Of a DNA stretch of 64,000 bases, positions 34,059-42,237 are shown piece after piece. A program made the position numbers and the translations under genes. Source of the DNA: Amycolatopsis mediterranei (lineage in GTDB: Bacteria; Actinomycetota; Actinomycetes; Mycobacteriales; Pseudonocardiaceae); assembly GCF_026017845.1 (NCBI RefSeq), contig NZ_CP100416.1, positions 4,373,615-4,437,614 on the forward strand, written 5' to 3'. Position 1 is the stretch's first letter. The number at the start of each line of letters is the position of its first letter. The notes beneath the pieces were generated by a model. That model had not been told where the DNA came from. It saw only the letters and a list, made by a program, of their open reading frames with translations, and did no database searches.

Positions 34059-35198
34059 ATGACGGAGACCGCCTTGGCCGGTGTGCTGAGCGAGGAACAG
34101 CTTCAGCTGCGCGAAGTGCTGCGCGCCTTCCTCGGCAAGCGAAGCGCGGAGCCCGACGTGCGCCGGCAGATGGCGACCGAGGCGGGTTACGACGCCGAGG
34201 TGTGGCGGCAGCTCAGCGGCGAGCTGGGGCTGCCGGGACTGGCGATCCCCGAGGAGTACGGCGGGTCGGGCTTCGGCTGCGCGGAGCTGGGGCTGGTGTT
34301 CGAGGAAATGGGCCGCGCGCTGCTGTGCGCGCCGTACTTCGGCACGGTCGCCCTGGCCGCCGAGGTGCTCGTGCGCGCCGGCGACGAGTCCGCGGCGAAG
34401 GACCTGCTGCCCGGGATCGCCTCCGGCGAGACGATCGCGGCTCTCGCCCTCACCGAACCGGCCGGCCGCTGGGACGAAAGCGGTGTGACGACCCGGGCCG
34501 GCCGCGGCGCGGACGGCTGGCGGCTGACCGGCACCAAAACCTACGTCCTGGACGGCCACACGGCCGATCTGCTGCTGGTCGTGGCGCGAACGGACGCCGG
34601 GATCGCGCTGTTCGCCGTCGACACCGCGAGCGAGCCCGCGGGCCTGCGCCGGACCGCGTTGCCGGCACTCGACCAGACCCGCAAACAGGCTCGCCTGGAC
34701 TTCGACGCGGTCCCCGCCCGGCTCGTCGGCGAGGCGGGTGGCGCGTGGCCCGCGGTCGAGCGCACCTTGGCCGCCGCGGCCGTCCTGCTGGCCGCGGAAC
34801 AGCTCGGCGGCGCCTCCCGCGCCCTCGAACTCGCCGTGGACTACGCGAAGATCCGCGAGCAGTACGGCCGCGCGATCGGGTCCTTCCAGGCGGTCAAGCA
34901 CCGGCTGGCCGACATGCTCACCGACGTCGAGTGCGCCCGATCCGCAGTCCAGGACGGCCTGCGTGCCCTGGCCGGCGGCGACACCACCGAACTGCTGACC
35001 GCCGCTTCCGTGGCCAAGGCGTTCTGCTCGGAGGTGTTCACCCGGGTCGCCGCCGGCGCCGTCCAGGTGCACGGCGGGATCGGGTTCACCTGGGAGCACC
35101 CCGCCCAGCTGTACTTCAAGCGGGCCAAGGGTTCCGAGGTGCTGCTGGGCACTCCGGCCGAGCACCGCGCCCGGCTCGCGGGACTGCTGGGCCTGTGA
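34059..35198 (+). CDS. Acyl-CoA dehydrogenase, beta-type
   Basis: This 379-residue acyl-CoA dehydrogenase homologue has the C-terminal HGGIGFTWEHPAQLYFKRA of the shorter partner subunits. It resembles those at 1.3 and 47.4 kb (PEEYGGSGF, EEMGRALLCAP, LDQTRKQARL). No helix-G ER Glu and no C-terminal catalytic Glu are seen, so it probably supports the alpha-type subunit encoded 23 bases downstream. Heterotetrameric ACADs with one catalytic subunit are established for actinobacterial cholesterol enzymes. It is the first gene behind operator site F. Confidence 0.92.
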   Translation: MTETALAGVLSEEQLQLREVLRAFLGKRSAEPDVRRQMATEAGYDAEVWRQLSGELGLPGLAIPEEYGGSGFGCAELGLVFEEMGRALLCAPYFGTVALAAEVLVRAGDESAAKDLLPGIASGETIAALALTEPAGRWDESGVTTRAGRGADGWRLTGTKTYVLDGHTADLLLVVARTDAGIALFAVDTASEPAGLRRTALPALDQTRKQARLDFDAVPARLVGEAGGAWPAVERTLAAAAVLLAAEQLGGASRALELAVDYAKIREQYGRAIGSFQAVKHRLADMLTDVECARSAVQDGLRALAGGDTTELLTAASVAKAFCSEVFTRVAAGAVQVHGGIGFTWEHPAQLYFKRAKGSEVLLGTPAEHRARLAGLLGL

Positions 35199-35221
35199 CC
35201 ACCCGTCGAGAGGAGCGTCCG

Positions 35222-36400
35222 GTGGAACTGGACTTCGGGCCCGCGGTCGCGGACTTCCGCGAGGAGGCCCGCACCTGGCTGGCCGAGCACCTGGTCGGCG
35301 AGTTCGCCGCGCACCGCGGGATCGGCGGCCCGGCCGACTCGGAGGCGTGGGAGGTGCGGCTGGCGTGGGACCGCGAACTGGCGGCCGGCGGCTGGCTCGG
35401 GCTGAGCTGGCCGGTGGAGTACGGCGGCCGCGGCCTGACCCTGCTGGAAGAGGTCGTCTTCAACTACGAGTACGCCCGGTCCGGCGCGCCCTACCGGGCC
35501 ACCACCAGCGGCCTCGACCTGTTCGGGCCGATGCTGCTGGCCCTGGGAACGCCGGAGCAGAAACGGCGGTTCCTGCCGCCCATCCTGCGCGTCGAGCAGC
35601 TGTGGGGCCAGGGCTTCAGCGAGCCGGGAGCGGGTTCCGACCTGGCGTCCCTGCGCTGCCGCGCGGAGCTCGACGGGAACGAATGGGTGATCGACGGCCA
35701 GAAGGTGTGGACGACGATGGCCCACACCGCGGACTGGCTGTACGTCCTGGTGCGGACCGACCCGGACTCGCGGCGGCACCGCGGGCTCACCATGCTGCTC
35801 GTGCCACGGGACCAGCCGGGCGTGGACGTGCGGGTGATCCGGAACCTGGCCGGGCAGGACGAGTTCGCTGAGGTCTTCTTCACCGGCGCCCGTACCTCGG
35901 CCGACCTCGTCGTCGGCGAGGTCGGCCAGGGCTGGCGCACCGCGATGGGCACCCTGGGCATCGAGCGCGGCGTCACCCTGCTGCCCCAGCAGCTGTCCTT
36001 CGAACGCGAGGTGGCGGACCTGATCGCCGCCGCGCGGGAGGCGGGCGATGCCGTGCCCGCCTCGACCCGGGACCGGATCGTCCAGGCGTGGATGTCGGTG
36101 CGCGTCATGCGCACCACGAACCTGCGCACCCTCGGCGAGGTCCTCGCCGGCCGCACGCCGGGACCGCAGGCGGGCATCGCGAAGCTCTACGCCTCGACGT
36201 CGCACCAGCGGATGGGACACCTCGCCGCCGAGGTCGCCGGCCCCGCCGGGCAACTCGCCGGTGCGGACTACGCGCTCGACGTCCGACAGCGCACCTTCCT
36301 GCTCTCGCTGGCCGAGACGATCTACGGCGGCTCGAGCGAGATCCAGCGCACCATCATCGGCGAGCAGCTGCTGGGCCTGCCGAAGGAACCCCGGCCGTGA
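35222..36400 (+). CDS. Acyl-CoA dehydrogenase, alpha-type (catalytic partner)
   Basis: This 392-residue acyl-CoA dehydrogenase has FSEPGAGSDLASL and the C-terminal IYGGSSEIQRTIIGEQLLGLPKEP. The likely catalytic Glu is in GIERGVTL at the start of helix G. With the preceding beta-type subunit it probably forms an alpha2beta2 enzyme acting on a bulky acyl-CoA. GTG at 35222 follows AGGAG by 6 bases; an in-frame GTG at 35195 overlapping the upstream stop is possible but has no ribosome site of its own. Confidence 0.92.
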   Translation: MELDFGPAVADFREEARTWLAEHLVGEFAAHRGIGGPADSEAWEVRLAWDRELAAGGWLGLSWPVEYGGRGLTLLEEVVFNYEYARSGAPYRATTSGLDLFGPMLLALGTPEQKRRFLPPILRVEQLWGQGFSEPGAGSDLASLRCRAELDGNEWVIDGQKVWTTMAHTADWLYVLVRTDPDSRRHRGLTMLLVPRDQPGVDVRVIRNLAGQDEFAEVFFTGARTSADLVVGEVGQGWRTAMGTLGIERGVTLLPQQLSFEREVADLIAAAREAGDAVPASTRDRIVQAWMSVRVMRTTNLRTLGEVLAGRTPGPQAGIAKLYASTSHQRMGHLAAEVAGPAGQLAGADYALDVRQRTFLLSLAETIYGGSSEIQRTIIGEQLLGLPKEPRP

Positions 36401-36433
36401 CGGACCCGTCGCGCAGCGTCAGTTCTATCAACT

Positions 36434-36451
36434 ACCCAAGATAACTAGGTA
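36434..36451. promoter_or_regulatory. Weak candidate for the shared operator, site G
   Basis: The 80-base gap before the CoA ligase holds an A+T-rich block (36425-36459) with two TAACT/CAACT cores (ATAACTAGGTAAG and ATCAACTACC). The best alignment to the 18-bp consensus matches only about half of the positions. Its position fits the series, but the match is weak. Confidence 0.35.
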
Positions 36452-36480
36452 AGCTATTTGCTCGACGTTAGGGGCACGAA

Positions 36481-38070
36481 GTGATCACGGTGAACCCCGC
36501 TCGCCGCCTCACGTTCGGTGAGGTCGTCCGCGAGCACCGCAGGTCCTTTGCGGACGTGGTCGCGTTCGTCGACGGCGAGGTCCGGCTCACCTGGACCGAG
36601 TTCGACGAGCGCACGAACCGGCTGGCGAACGCCTTGGCCGCCGAGGGCGTCGGCGCCGGTGACCGGGTGCTCTGGCTGGGGCAGAACTCCGTGCGGATCT
36701 GGGAGCTGCTCGGCGCGGCGGCCAAGCTCGGTGCGATGGTCTGCCCGGGCTACTGGCGGTGGGCCGCGCCGGAGATGGCGTTCGCGGTGCGCGACTTCGC
36801 CCCCAAGGTCGTGGTGTGGCAGCAGGAGGAGATCGGCGACACGATCGCCAAGGCCCGGGCCGAGCTCGGGCAGCCGGACGGCGTGCGGTGGCTGCGGCAC
36901 GACGCCCCGCAGGAAGAGGCGGACGGCTACGAGGCGTTCCTCGCCGCGGGTTCGCCGGAAGACCCCGCCCTCGACATCGACCCCGACACGGCGTTGCTCG
37001 TCATCTACACGGCGGCCATGTCCGGAAGCCAGTGCGGGTCCATGCTGTCCCACCGCAATCTCCTGGCCATGGGCGCCACCGGTGGCTGGCTCGGCGACAT
37101 CGACCACACCACGGCGTTCCTGAGCGCCGGGCCCATGTTCCACATCGGCAACTACCAGTTCTGGGGCGTCCCGGCGTTCCTGCACGGCGGCAAGAACGTG
37201 ATCGTCCGGCGGGTGGCCGCCGCCGAGCTGCTGCCGCTGCTGGCCCGGGAACGCTGCACGCACGGCTACCTGATGCCGCCGACGATCGTGGAGCTGGTCG
37301 AGCTGAACGCCTCGGCCGGGCACGACCTGTCCGCCTTCCGCGCGAGCGTCGCGCCGCAGCTGTGGGCGGGCACCGTGCAGGTCGACACCAGCCGGTTCAC
37401 CGCCAACGGCGGCGGCGAGGGCCGCGGCTACGGGCAGACCGAGGTCACCGGGTTCGTGGCCACCGGCGGCTTCGGCGGCTCCGGAATCGGGAACGCGGGG
37501 CGTCCGGGCCCGTTCGTCGCCGTGCGCATCGTGGCCGAGGACGGCACGGAGTGCCCGGCCGGGGTGGCGGGCGAGATCTGCGTGCGCGGCGAGCTGGTCC
37601 ACCTCGGCTACTGGAACCGCCCCGAAATCAACGAGCACCGCTTCCGGGGCGGCTGGTGGCACACGACGGACCTGGGCCGCCGGGAGCCGGACGGCACGAT
37701 CAGCTTCCTCGGCACCACCACCCGCATGCTCAAGTCCGCCGCCGAGAACATCTTCCCGGCCGAGGTCGAGAACTGCATCGAGGCGCACGCGGGCGTCAAG
37801 GAGGCCGCCGTGATCGGCGTGCCCAACGAACGCTGGGCGCAGGACGTCAAGGCGGTCGTCGTGCGCCACGACGACGCCTCCGGGGTGACGGCCGAGGACA
37901 TCATCGAGCACTGCCGGGCGCGCATCGCGTCGTACAAGAAACCCAAGACCGTCGAGTTCGTCGACGCGCTGCCGCGCACGGCCCAGTTCGCCAAGGACTA
38001 CGCCGCGCTCGACGCCCGGTTCGGCGGCGGCGGCTACCCCGGCGGGGAAACACTGGGCGCCGGGCGATGA
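36481..38070 (+). CDS. AMP-dependent acyl-CoA ligase with altered P-loop
   Basis: This 529-residue acyl-adenylate-forming enzyme makes acyl-CoA from acid, ATP and CoA. The GYGQTE motif, the TTDLGRREPDG hinge and SAAENIFPAEVE are normal for the family. The usual T-S-G-T-T-G-x-P-K-G motif reads YTAAMSGSQCGS, losing the Thr cluster and Lys, and the C-terminal Lys region reads PRTAQFAKDY. Some mycobacterial FadD proteins share such a variant, so activity is still likely. It overlaps the aldolase gene by ATGA and starts a five-gene operon ending in a GntR regulator. Confidence 0.88.
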   Translation: MITVNPARRLTFGEVVREHRRSFADVVAFVDGEVRLTWTEFDERTNRLANALAAEGVGAGDRVLWLGQNSVRIWELLGAAAKLGAMVCPGYWRWAAPEMAFAVRDFAPKVVVWQQEEIGDTIAKARAELGQPDGVRWLRHDAPQEEADGYEAFLAAGSPEDPALDIDPDTALLVIYTAAMSGSQCGSMLSHRNLLAMGATGGWLGDIDHTTAFLSAGPMFHIGNYQFWGVPAFLHGGKNVIVRRVAAAELLPLLARERCTHGYLMPPTIVELVELNASAGHDLSAFRASVAPQLWAGTVQVDTSRFTANGGGEGRGYGQTEVTGFVATGGFGGSGIGNAGRPGPFVAVRIVAEDGTECPAGVAGEICVRGELVHLGYWNRPEINEHRFRGGWWHTTDLGRREPDGTISFLGTTTRMLKSAAENIFPAEVENCIEAHAGVKEAAVIGVPNERWAQDVKAVVVRHDDASGVTAEDIIEHCRARIASYKKPKTVEFVDALPRTAQFAKDYAALDARFGGGGYPGGETLGAGR

Positions 38071-39212
38071 ACGGCCGTCAGCCGGTCATCGCCGGCGTCC
38101 ACGCCACCGAGCAGGCGCTTTCGCTGCCGCACCGCGACGCGATGGACCTGGCCGTCGAGGCGGTCACCGGGGCGATCGCCGACGCCGGCCTGAGTCCGTC
38201 CGATGTGGACGGCGCGCAGGTCGACTGGCCGGGACCGGGCGGCGTGCCGGGGGAGGGCAGCTCCTGGGCCCGGCTCCTCGGCGACCTGCGCTGGACCAGC
38301 GACGCCATGCTGGACAACGCGGGCTCCCGCGGACTGCTCAAGGCGGCCGCCGCCGTTTCGGCCGGCCTCGCCGACACGGTCGTCGTCGGCGGGTGCCGGC
38401 TGGTCTCGCGGGGCGGCGGCCCGGTCGGCGCGGGGACGCCGCTGGAGTTCACCGACGTGTGGGGCAGTTACGTGGTCGCGCAGTTCGCCCTGGTCGCGGC
38501 CCGGCACATGCACCGGTTCGGCACCACCCCGCGGCAGCTCGCGGAGGTCGCGGCCACGATCCGCAGCAACGGTTCGACCAACCCCGAGGCGATGATGTAC
38601 GGGCGCGGACCGTACACCGCCGACGACGTCCTCGCGTCCCGCATGGTCGCCACGCCGTTCCACCTGCTGGACTGCTGCATCGTCGGCGAAGGCGGCGGCG
38701 CGGTCGTGGTGACGACCGCCGAACGCGCCCGGGATCTGCGGCACCGGCCGGTCGCCGTGCTCGGCGGCGGGATGGAATACCACCAGGCCGCGTACGCGAA
38801 TCCCGCGTTGTACCGCGAGGTCGGCATGATCGGCCGCGACGCCGCGGCGCGCGCTTTCGGCACGGCCGGGGTCGACCCGGCCGACGTCGACGTCTTCTCC
38901 CTCTACGACCCGAACTCCTTCGAGGTCATCCGGCAGCTGGAGGCGCTGGGCGTCTGCGACGAAGGCGAAGGCGGTCCGCTGGTCGAGACCGGGGCGATCA
39001 CCGTCGACGGCAAGTACCCGGTGAACCCGGACGGCGGGTGCCTCTCCTACGCCTGGAACGGCACCCAGCAGATGACGCTGAAGGTGGTCGAGGCGGTGCG
39101 GCAGCTGCGCGGCAGCGCCGTGCACCAGGTCGCCGGCGCCGAGGTCGCCGTGGTGGGCAACGCCGGCTCCGGGGCGCAGCACTACGAAATGTCCGTTCTG
39201 GGGAGGCTGTGA
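38067..39212 (+). CDS. Thiolase-fold retro-aldolase, Ltp2-like
   Basis: This 381-residue thiolase-superfamily protein has lost all three thiolase catalytic sites: the Cys loop reads DNAGSRG, the His loop reads DGGCLSYAWNG, and the second Cys loop reads GNAGSGAQH. This matches Ltp2, the steroid side-chain retro-aldolase that reuses the fold with Tyr residues in the active site; Tyr is present in SLYDPNSF and LSYAWN. It probably cleaves a beta-hydroxyacyl-CoA into a ketone and a short acyl-CoA. The DUF35 and MaoC genes follow immediately, as expected for an Ltp2-ChsH2-ChsH1 complex. Confidence 0.82.
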   Translation: MNGRQPVIAGVHATEQALSLPHRDAMDLAVEAVTGAIADAGLSPSDVDGAQVDWPGPGGVPGEGSSWARLLGDLRWTSDAMLDNAGSRGLLKAAAAVSAGLADTVVVGGCRLVSRGGGPVGAGTPLEFTDVWGSYVVAQFALVAARHMHRFGTTPRQLAEVAATIRSNGSTNPEAMMYGRGPYTADDVLASRMVATPFHLLDCCIVGEGGGAVVVTTAERARDLRHRPVAVLGGGMEYHQAAYANPALYREVGMIGRDAAARAFGTAGVDPADVDVFSLYDPNSFEVIRQLEALGVCDEGEGGPLVETGAITVDGKYPVNPDGGCLSYAWNGTQQMTLKVVEAVRQLRGSAVHQVAGAEVAVVGNAGSGAQHYEMSVLGRL

Positions 39213-39604
39213 TGAGCCGTCCGGTGCCCGAGCCCACCGCGCTGAGCCGCCCGTTCTGGGCGGCGGCGGCCGAGGGCCGGCTGGTGCTCCCGGAGTGCGC
39301 GGACTGCGGGCTGAGGTTCTTCGTGCCCGAACCCGTGTGCCCGCGCTGCCTGAGCCGGAACTGGGACTGGGCGCCGAGCGCGGGCACCGGGACCGTCTAC
39401 TCCGTCACGGTGGTGCACCGCGCGCCCGGCCCCGGTTTCGAAGTGCCCTTCGCGCTGGCGATCGTCGATCTCGACGACGGCGTGACGATGCTGTCCCACG
39501 TGGTCGGCTGCCCGGTGGACGAGGTCGTCATCGGCCTGCCGGTGCGCGTCGACTTCCGGCCGCTGACGGACGAACTCACCCTGCCGTACTTCGTGCCCCG
39601 GTGA
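39212..39604 (+). CDS. DUF35 zinc-ribbon/OB-fold partner protein
   Basis: This 130-residue DUF35 protein has an N-terminal zinc ribbon with two CxxC pairs (ECADCG and VCPRCL) and a C-terminal OB fold (GTGTVYSVTVVHRAPG onwards). In cholesterol degradation the DUF35 domain of ChsH2 binds and activates the aldolase Ltp2. The start overlaps the thiolase-fold gene (TGATG) and the MaoC gene follows by 11 bases, so a three-protein hydratase-aldolase complex is likely. Confidence 0.9.
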   Translation: MSRPVPEPTALSRPFWAAAAEGRLVLPECADCGLRFFVPEPVCPRCLSRNWDWAPSAGTGTVYSVTVVHRAPGPGFEVPFALAIVDLDDGVTMLSHVVGCPVDEVVIGLPVRVDFRPLTDELTLPYFVPR

Positions 39605-39615
39605 ACAGGAGCAGC

Positions 39616-40077
39616 ATGCGCGTCTTGCACGGTCTCGAAGAGATCTTCGCCGCCAAGGGAAGCTTGCTCGGCACCAGCGACTGGGTCACCGTCGACCAGG
39701 CCCGGATCGACGCCTTCGCCGGCGCGACCGGCGACCACCAGTGGATCCACGTCGACCCCGAGCGGGCCGCGGCCGGGCCGTTCGGCGCGACCATCGCGCA
39801 CGGCTACCTGACCCTGTCGCTGCTGCCGATGTTCATGGTCGCCGTCTACCGCGTCGAGGGCGCCCGGATGGCGGTCAACTACGGCCTGAACAAGGTCCGG
39901 TTCGTCACGCCGGTGCGGGTCGGCTCGCGGTTGCGCGGCAGTACCGAGCTCGTCGACGCGCAGCCGCTCGACGGGGCCACGGCCCAGCTGGTCTTCCGCA
40001 CCACAGTGGAGATCGAGGGCGCCGAGCGGCCGGCCTGCGTGGCTGAGACGGTCAGCCGCCAGTATTTCGGGGACTGA
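39616..40077 (+). CDS. MaoC family enoyl-CoA hydratase
   Basis: This 153-residue hotdog hydratase adds water to a 2-enoyl-CoA. The catalytic pair is intact (Asp and His in TGDHQWIHVD, then IAHGYLTLS), unlike the MaoC protein at the window start. It is placed like ChsH1 next to a DUF35 protein and an Ltp2-like aldolase, so it probably makes the tertiary alcohol that the aldolase cleaves. AGGAG precedes the ATG at 39616; a GTG at 39601 overlapping the upstream stop is an alternative. Confidence 0.9.
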   Translation: MRVLHGLEEIFAAKGSLLGTSDWVTVDQARIDAFAGATGDHQWIHVDPERAAAGPFGATIAHGYLTLSLLPMFMVAVYRVEGARMAVNYGLNKVRFVTPVRVGSRLRGSTELVDAQPLDGATAQLVFRTTVEIEGAERPACVAETVSRQYFGD

Positions 40078-40087
40078 GGGGGTCGAC

Positions 40088-40834
40088 GTGACCGGAAGCA
40101 TCCGGCTGCCGAAGATGGCCGAGCTCGTCGCGCTCGAGCTGCGGCGCCGGATCGTGCGCGGTGAGCTCGCCGAGGGCGACGCGCTGCCCGCCGAACCGCA
40201 GCTGATGGCGGAGTTTTCGGTGTCCCGGCCGACGCTGCGGGAAGCGTTCCGGGTGCTGGAGTCGGAAAAGCTGATCAGCATCCGCCGCGGTGCCCGGGGC
40301 GGCGCGCGCGTGCACATCCCGGACGGTTCGGTCGTCGCGCGTTACGCGGGACTCATCCTCGAGCACCGGTCGGCAACGTTGCAGGACGTCTACGCCGCTC
40401 GCACCGTGATCGAAGCGCCGTGCGCCGGGCTGCTCGCCGGCCGGCGCACCGTGGGCGATCTCGACCGGCTGCGCGCCGCGCTCGCCGAGGCCGAGGCGCT
40501 GATCGGTGATCCGTCGGCGTTCATCCGCGCGCACCTGCGGTTCCACGCCTTGGTCGTGGAGCTGTCCGGGAACCAGACGCTGATCGTGCTCAACGGCATG
40601 GTGCGCGACATCATCGACCGGGCGAACTGGTCGCACGTCGACCTCGACGCGGGGACCGAAGCGAACGTCCGGGCCAACCTCAGCGGCCTGCGCGCCCACG
40701 TGCGGCTGGTCGAACTGGTGGCCGCGGGCGACCGCGAAGGGGCCGTCCGGGTCTGGCGGACGCACCTGGAGAAGGCGCACGAGTACCTGCTCGGCACCAA
40801 GCCGATGGCCACGGTGCTGGACCTGCTCCGCTGA
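40088..40834 (+). CDS. GntR family regulator, FadR/FCD type
   Basis: This 248-residue regulator has an N-terminal winged helix (ALPAEPQLMAEFSVSRPTLREAFRVLESE, about residues 34-62) and an FCD ligand-binding domain with the metal-binding His pattern (HLRFHALVVELSGN). It is the last gene of the ligase-aldolase operon and lies just before operator site H. It is clearly paralogous to the GntR at 49.4 kb (both have ISIRRGARGGARV). It is a candidate binder of the shared palindrome, though FCD regulators usually recognise shorter T-G-G-T/A-C-C-A-like sites. Confidence 0.92.
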   Translation: MTGSIRLPKMAELVALELRRRIVRGELAEGDALPAEPQLMAEFSVSRPTLREAFRVLESEKLISIRRGARGGARVHIPDGSVVARYAGLILEHRSATLQDVYAARTVIEAPCAGLLAGRRTVGDLDRLRAALAEAEALIGDPSAFIRAHLRFHALVVELSGNQTLIVLNGMVRDIIDRANWSHVDLDAGTEANVRANLSGLRAHVRLVELVAAGDREGAVRVWRTHLEKAHEYLLGTKPMATVLDLLR

Positions 40835-40845
40835 CTTATATAGTA

Positions 40846-40863
40846 CAATCAGATAGATGATTG
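40846..40863. promoter_or_regulatory. Shared 18-bp operator, site H
   Basis: CAATCAGATAGATGATTG has perfect 6-bp arms (CAATCA/TGATTG) around a 6-bp centre. It lies 19 bases before the ACAD start. A TATAGT -10-like hexamer (40839-40844) sits immediately upstream, so the operator covers the transcription start. Confidence 0.78.
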
Positions 40864-40882
40864 CCGACGATAGGGGCCTGCC

Positions 40883-42034
40883 GTGGACTTCGCGTTGACC
40901 GACGAGCAGCAGCTCCTGCGCGAGACCGCGCGCCAGTTCGTCGCGAAGGTCTGCCCCGCGGAGAAGGCCAAGGAGTGGGACGAGGGATCGATCGTGCCGC
41001 CCGAGCTGTTCTCCGGGATGGCCGAGCTGGGCTGGTTTTCGCTGCCCTTCGCGGTCGACGAGGGCGGTGACGGCGGCGGTCCGGTGGAACTGATCGTCCT
41101 CGCCGAGGAACTCGGCCGCGCCAGCTTCGACGTCGCCATGTGCTACATCGGCGTGCTCATTCCCGGCATCACCGTGTTCCGCTGGGGCACCGAGGCGCAG
41201 CGGGACTTCATCCGGGACGAGGTGATGACCGGCCGTCACCGCCTCGCCGTCGGCCTGAGCGAGCCCGACAGCGGTTCGGACGCGGCGGCGCTGCGCACGA
41301 CGGCCGAAGACGCCGGTGATCACTTCGTCGTCCGCGGCCAGAAGGCGTGGTGCACCGGCGCCGGCCTGCCGGGCACCACGATCGCGACGTACGTGCGCAC
41401 CGGACCGCGGGAGCCGAAGCACAGCGGGATCAGCCTGTTGCTGATCGACCCGTCGAGCCCGGGGGTCGAGGTACGCCGGACGCCGACCCTGGCCCGGCAC
41501 ATCCTGGGCACCAACGAGGTCTTCTTCGGCGATGTCGCCGTGCCGAAGGAGAACTTGGTCGGCCCGGTCGACGAGGGCTGGAAGGTGATGCTGTCCAACA
41601 TCGAGCTGGAGAAGGTCATCATCACCGGCGGCTACCTCGGCGCGGCCCAGGCCACTTTGGACGAGATGCTGGAGTTCGCCCGCACCCGCCAGGCTTTCGG
41701 CCGCCCGGTCGGCACCTTCCAGGCCATCGCGCACGCGATCGCCGACCTGCAGACGGAAATCGACTCGGCTCGGCTGCTGGCCTACCGGGCGGCGTGGCTG
41801 CTGGCGCAGGGAAAGCCGTGCTCGCGCGAGGGCTCGATGGCCAAGCTCAAGGGCTCGGAGACGTACGTCGCCGCGGCCCGCCTGGGCATGCAGGTCTGCG
41901 CCGGGCACGGGTTCTCGACCGAAAGCGTGATGAGCTTCCGCTACCGCGAGTCCATCGTGGCGACGATCTCCGGGGGCACCAGCCAGATCCAGCGCAACGG
42001 CATCGCCCGCAGCATGGGCCTGCGCACCTACTGA
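40883..42034 (+). CDS. Acyl-CoA dehydrogenase
   Basis: This 383-residue acyl-CoA dehydrogenase has LSEPDSGSDAAAL and the C-terminal SGGTSQIQRNGIARSMGL. The catalytic Glu is probably in NIELEKVIITG at the start of helix G. It has no adjacent partner and is a single-gene unit behind operator site H, so it is probably a homotetramer. The GTG start at 40883 follows AGGGG. The 13E12 remnant begins shortly after its stop. Confidence 0.93.
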   Translation: MDFALTDEQQLLRETARQFVAKVCPAEKAKEWDEGSIVPPELFSGMAELGWFSLPFAVDEGGDGGGPVELIVLAEELGRASFDVAMCYIGVLIPGITVFRWGTEAQRDFIRDEVMTGRHRLAVGLSEPDSGSDAAALRTTAEDAGDHFVVRGQKAWCTGAGLPGTTIATYVRTGPREPKHSGISLLLIDPSSPGVEVRRTPTLARHILGTNEVFFGDVAVPKENLVGPVDEGWKVMLSNIELEKVIITGGYLGAAQATLDEMLEFARTRQAFGRPVGTFQAIAHAIADLQTEIDSARLLAYRAAWLLAQGKPCSREGSMAKLKGSETYVAAARLGMQVCAGHGFSTESVMSFRYRESIVATISGGTSQIQRNGIARSMGLRTY

Positions 42035-42049
42035 GGATCGCCGGGATAC

Positions 42050-42182
42050 GCAGATCGCCGCGGCTGGCCCCTCATCGGAAAGTTGCCACACTGCGGTCTG
42101 CTCGGTCTCGGTCATATCTCCACGCTAACCGAACGCGCGTTCGAATGGCATCACTCGAAAGTGCCGTCCATAGTGGACGTTG
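42050..42182 (-). pseudogene. Truncated inverted copy of the 13E12 gene 5' end
   Basis: The minus strand repeats about 130 bases of the promoter and first 23 or so codons of the 13E12 gene at 3.9 kb, at roughly 85% identity by eye. The copy runs from GTCCACTATGGACGGCAC through an ATG (42115) encoding MTETEQTAVWQLSDE, then loses homology before the ACAD stop. DUF222 and the HNH domain are missing, so it is a remnant. It carries its own SOS-type box. Confidence 0.85.
42130..42143. promoter_or_regulatory. SOS (LexA) box-like palindrome in the 13E12 remnant
   Basis: CGAACGCGCGTTCG is a perfect CGAAC-N4-GTTCG palindrome, at the same distance from the remnant ATG as in the intact copy. The central four bases differ (CGCG against GAGT), while the arms are unchanged, which suggests the arms were under selection when the copies diverged. 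Confidence 0.65.
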
Positions 42183-42237
42183 GTGCGGACATGGCCGCCA
42201 ACGGCGGCGCACCCGGCAAGCTGCGCTACCGGGACGC

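Noticed and set aside
34034..35194. Plus-strand frame fused in front of the alpha-type ACAD
   Set aside because: It is the out-of-frame shadow of the beta-type ACAD; the real ACAD begins at the GTG at 35222 with its own AGGAG site.
40052..42115. Long minus-strand frame of 687 codons
   Set aside because: Only its first 23 or so codons are meaningful (13E12 remnant). The rest is antisense to the ACAD and GntR genes.
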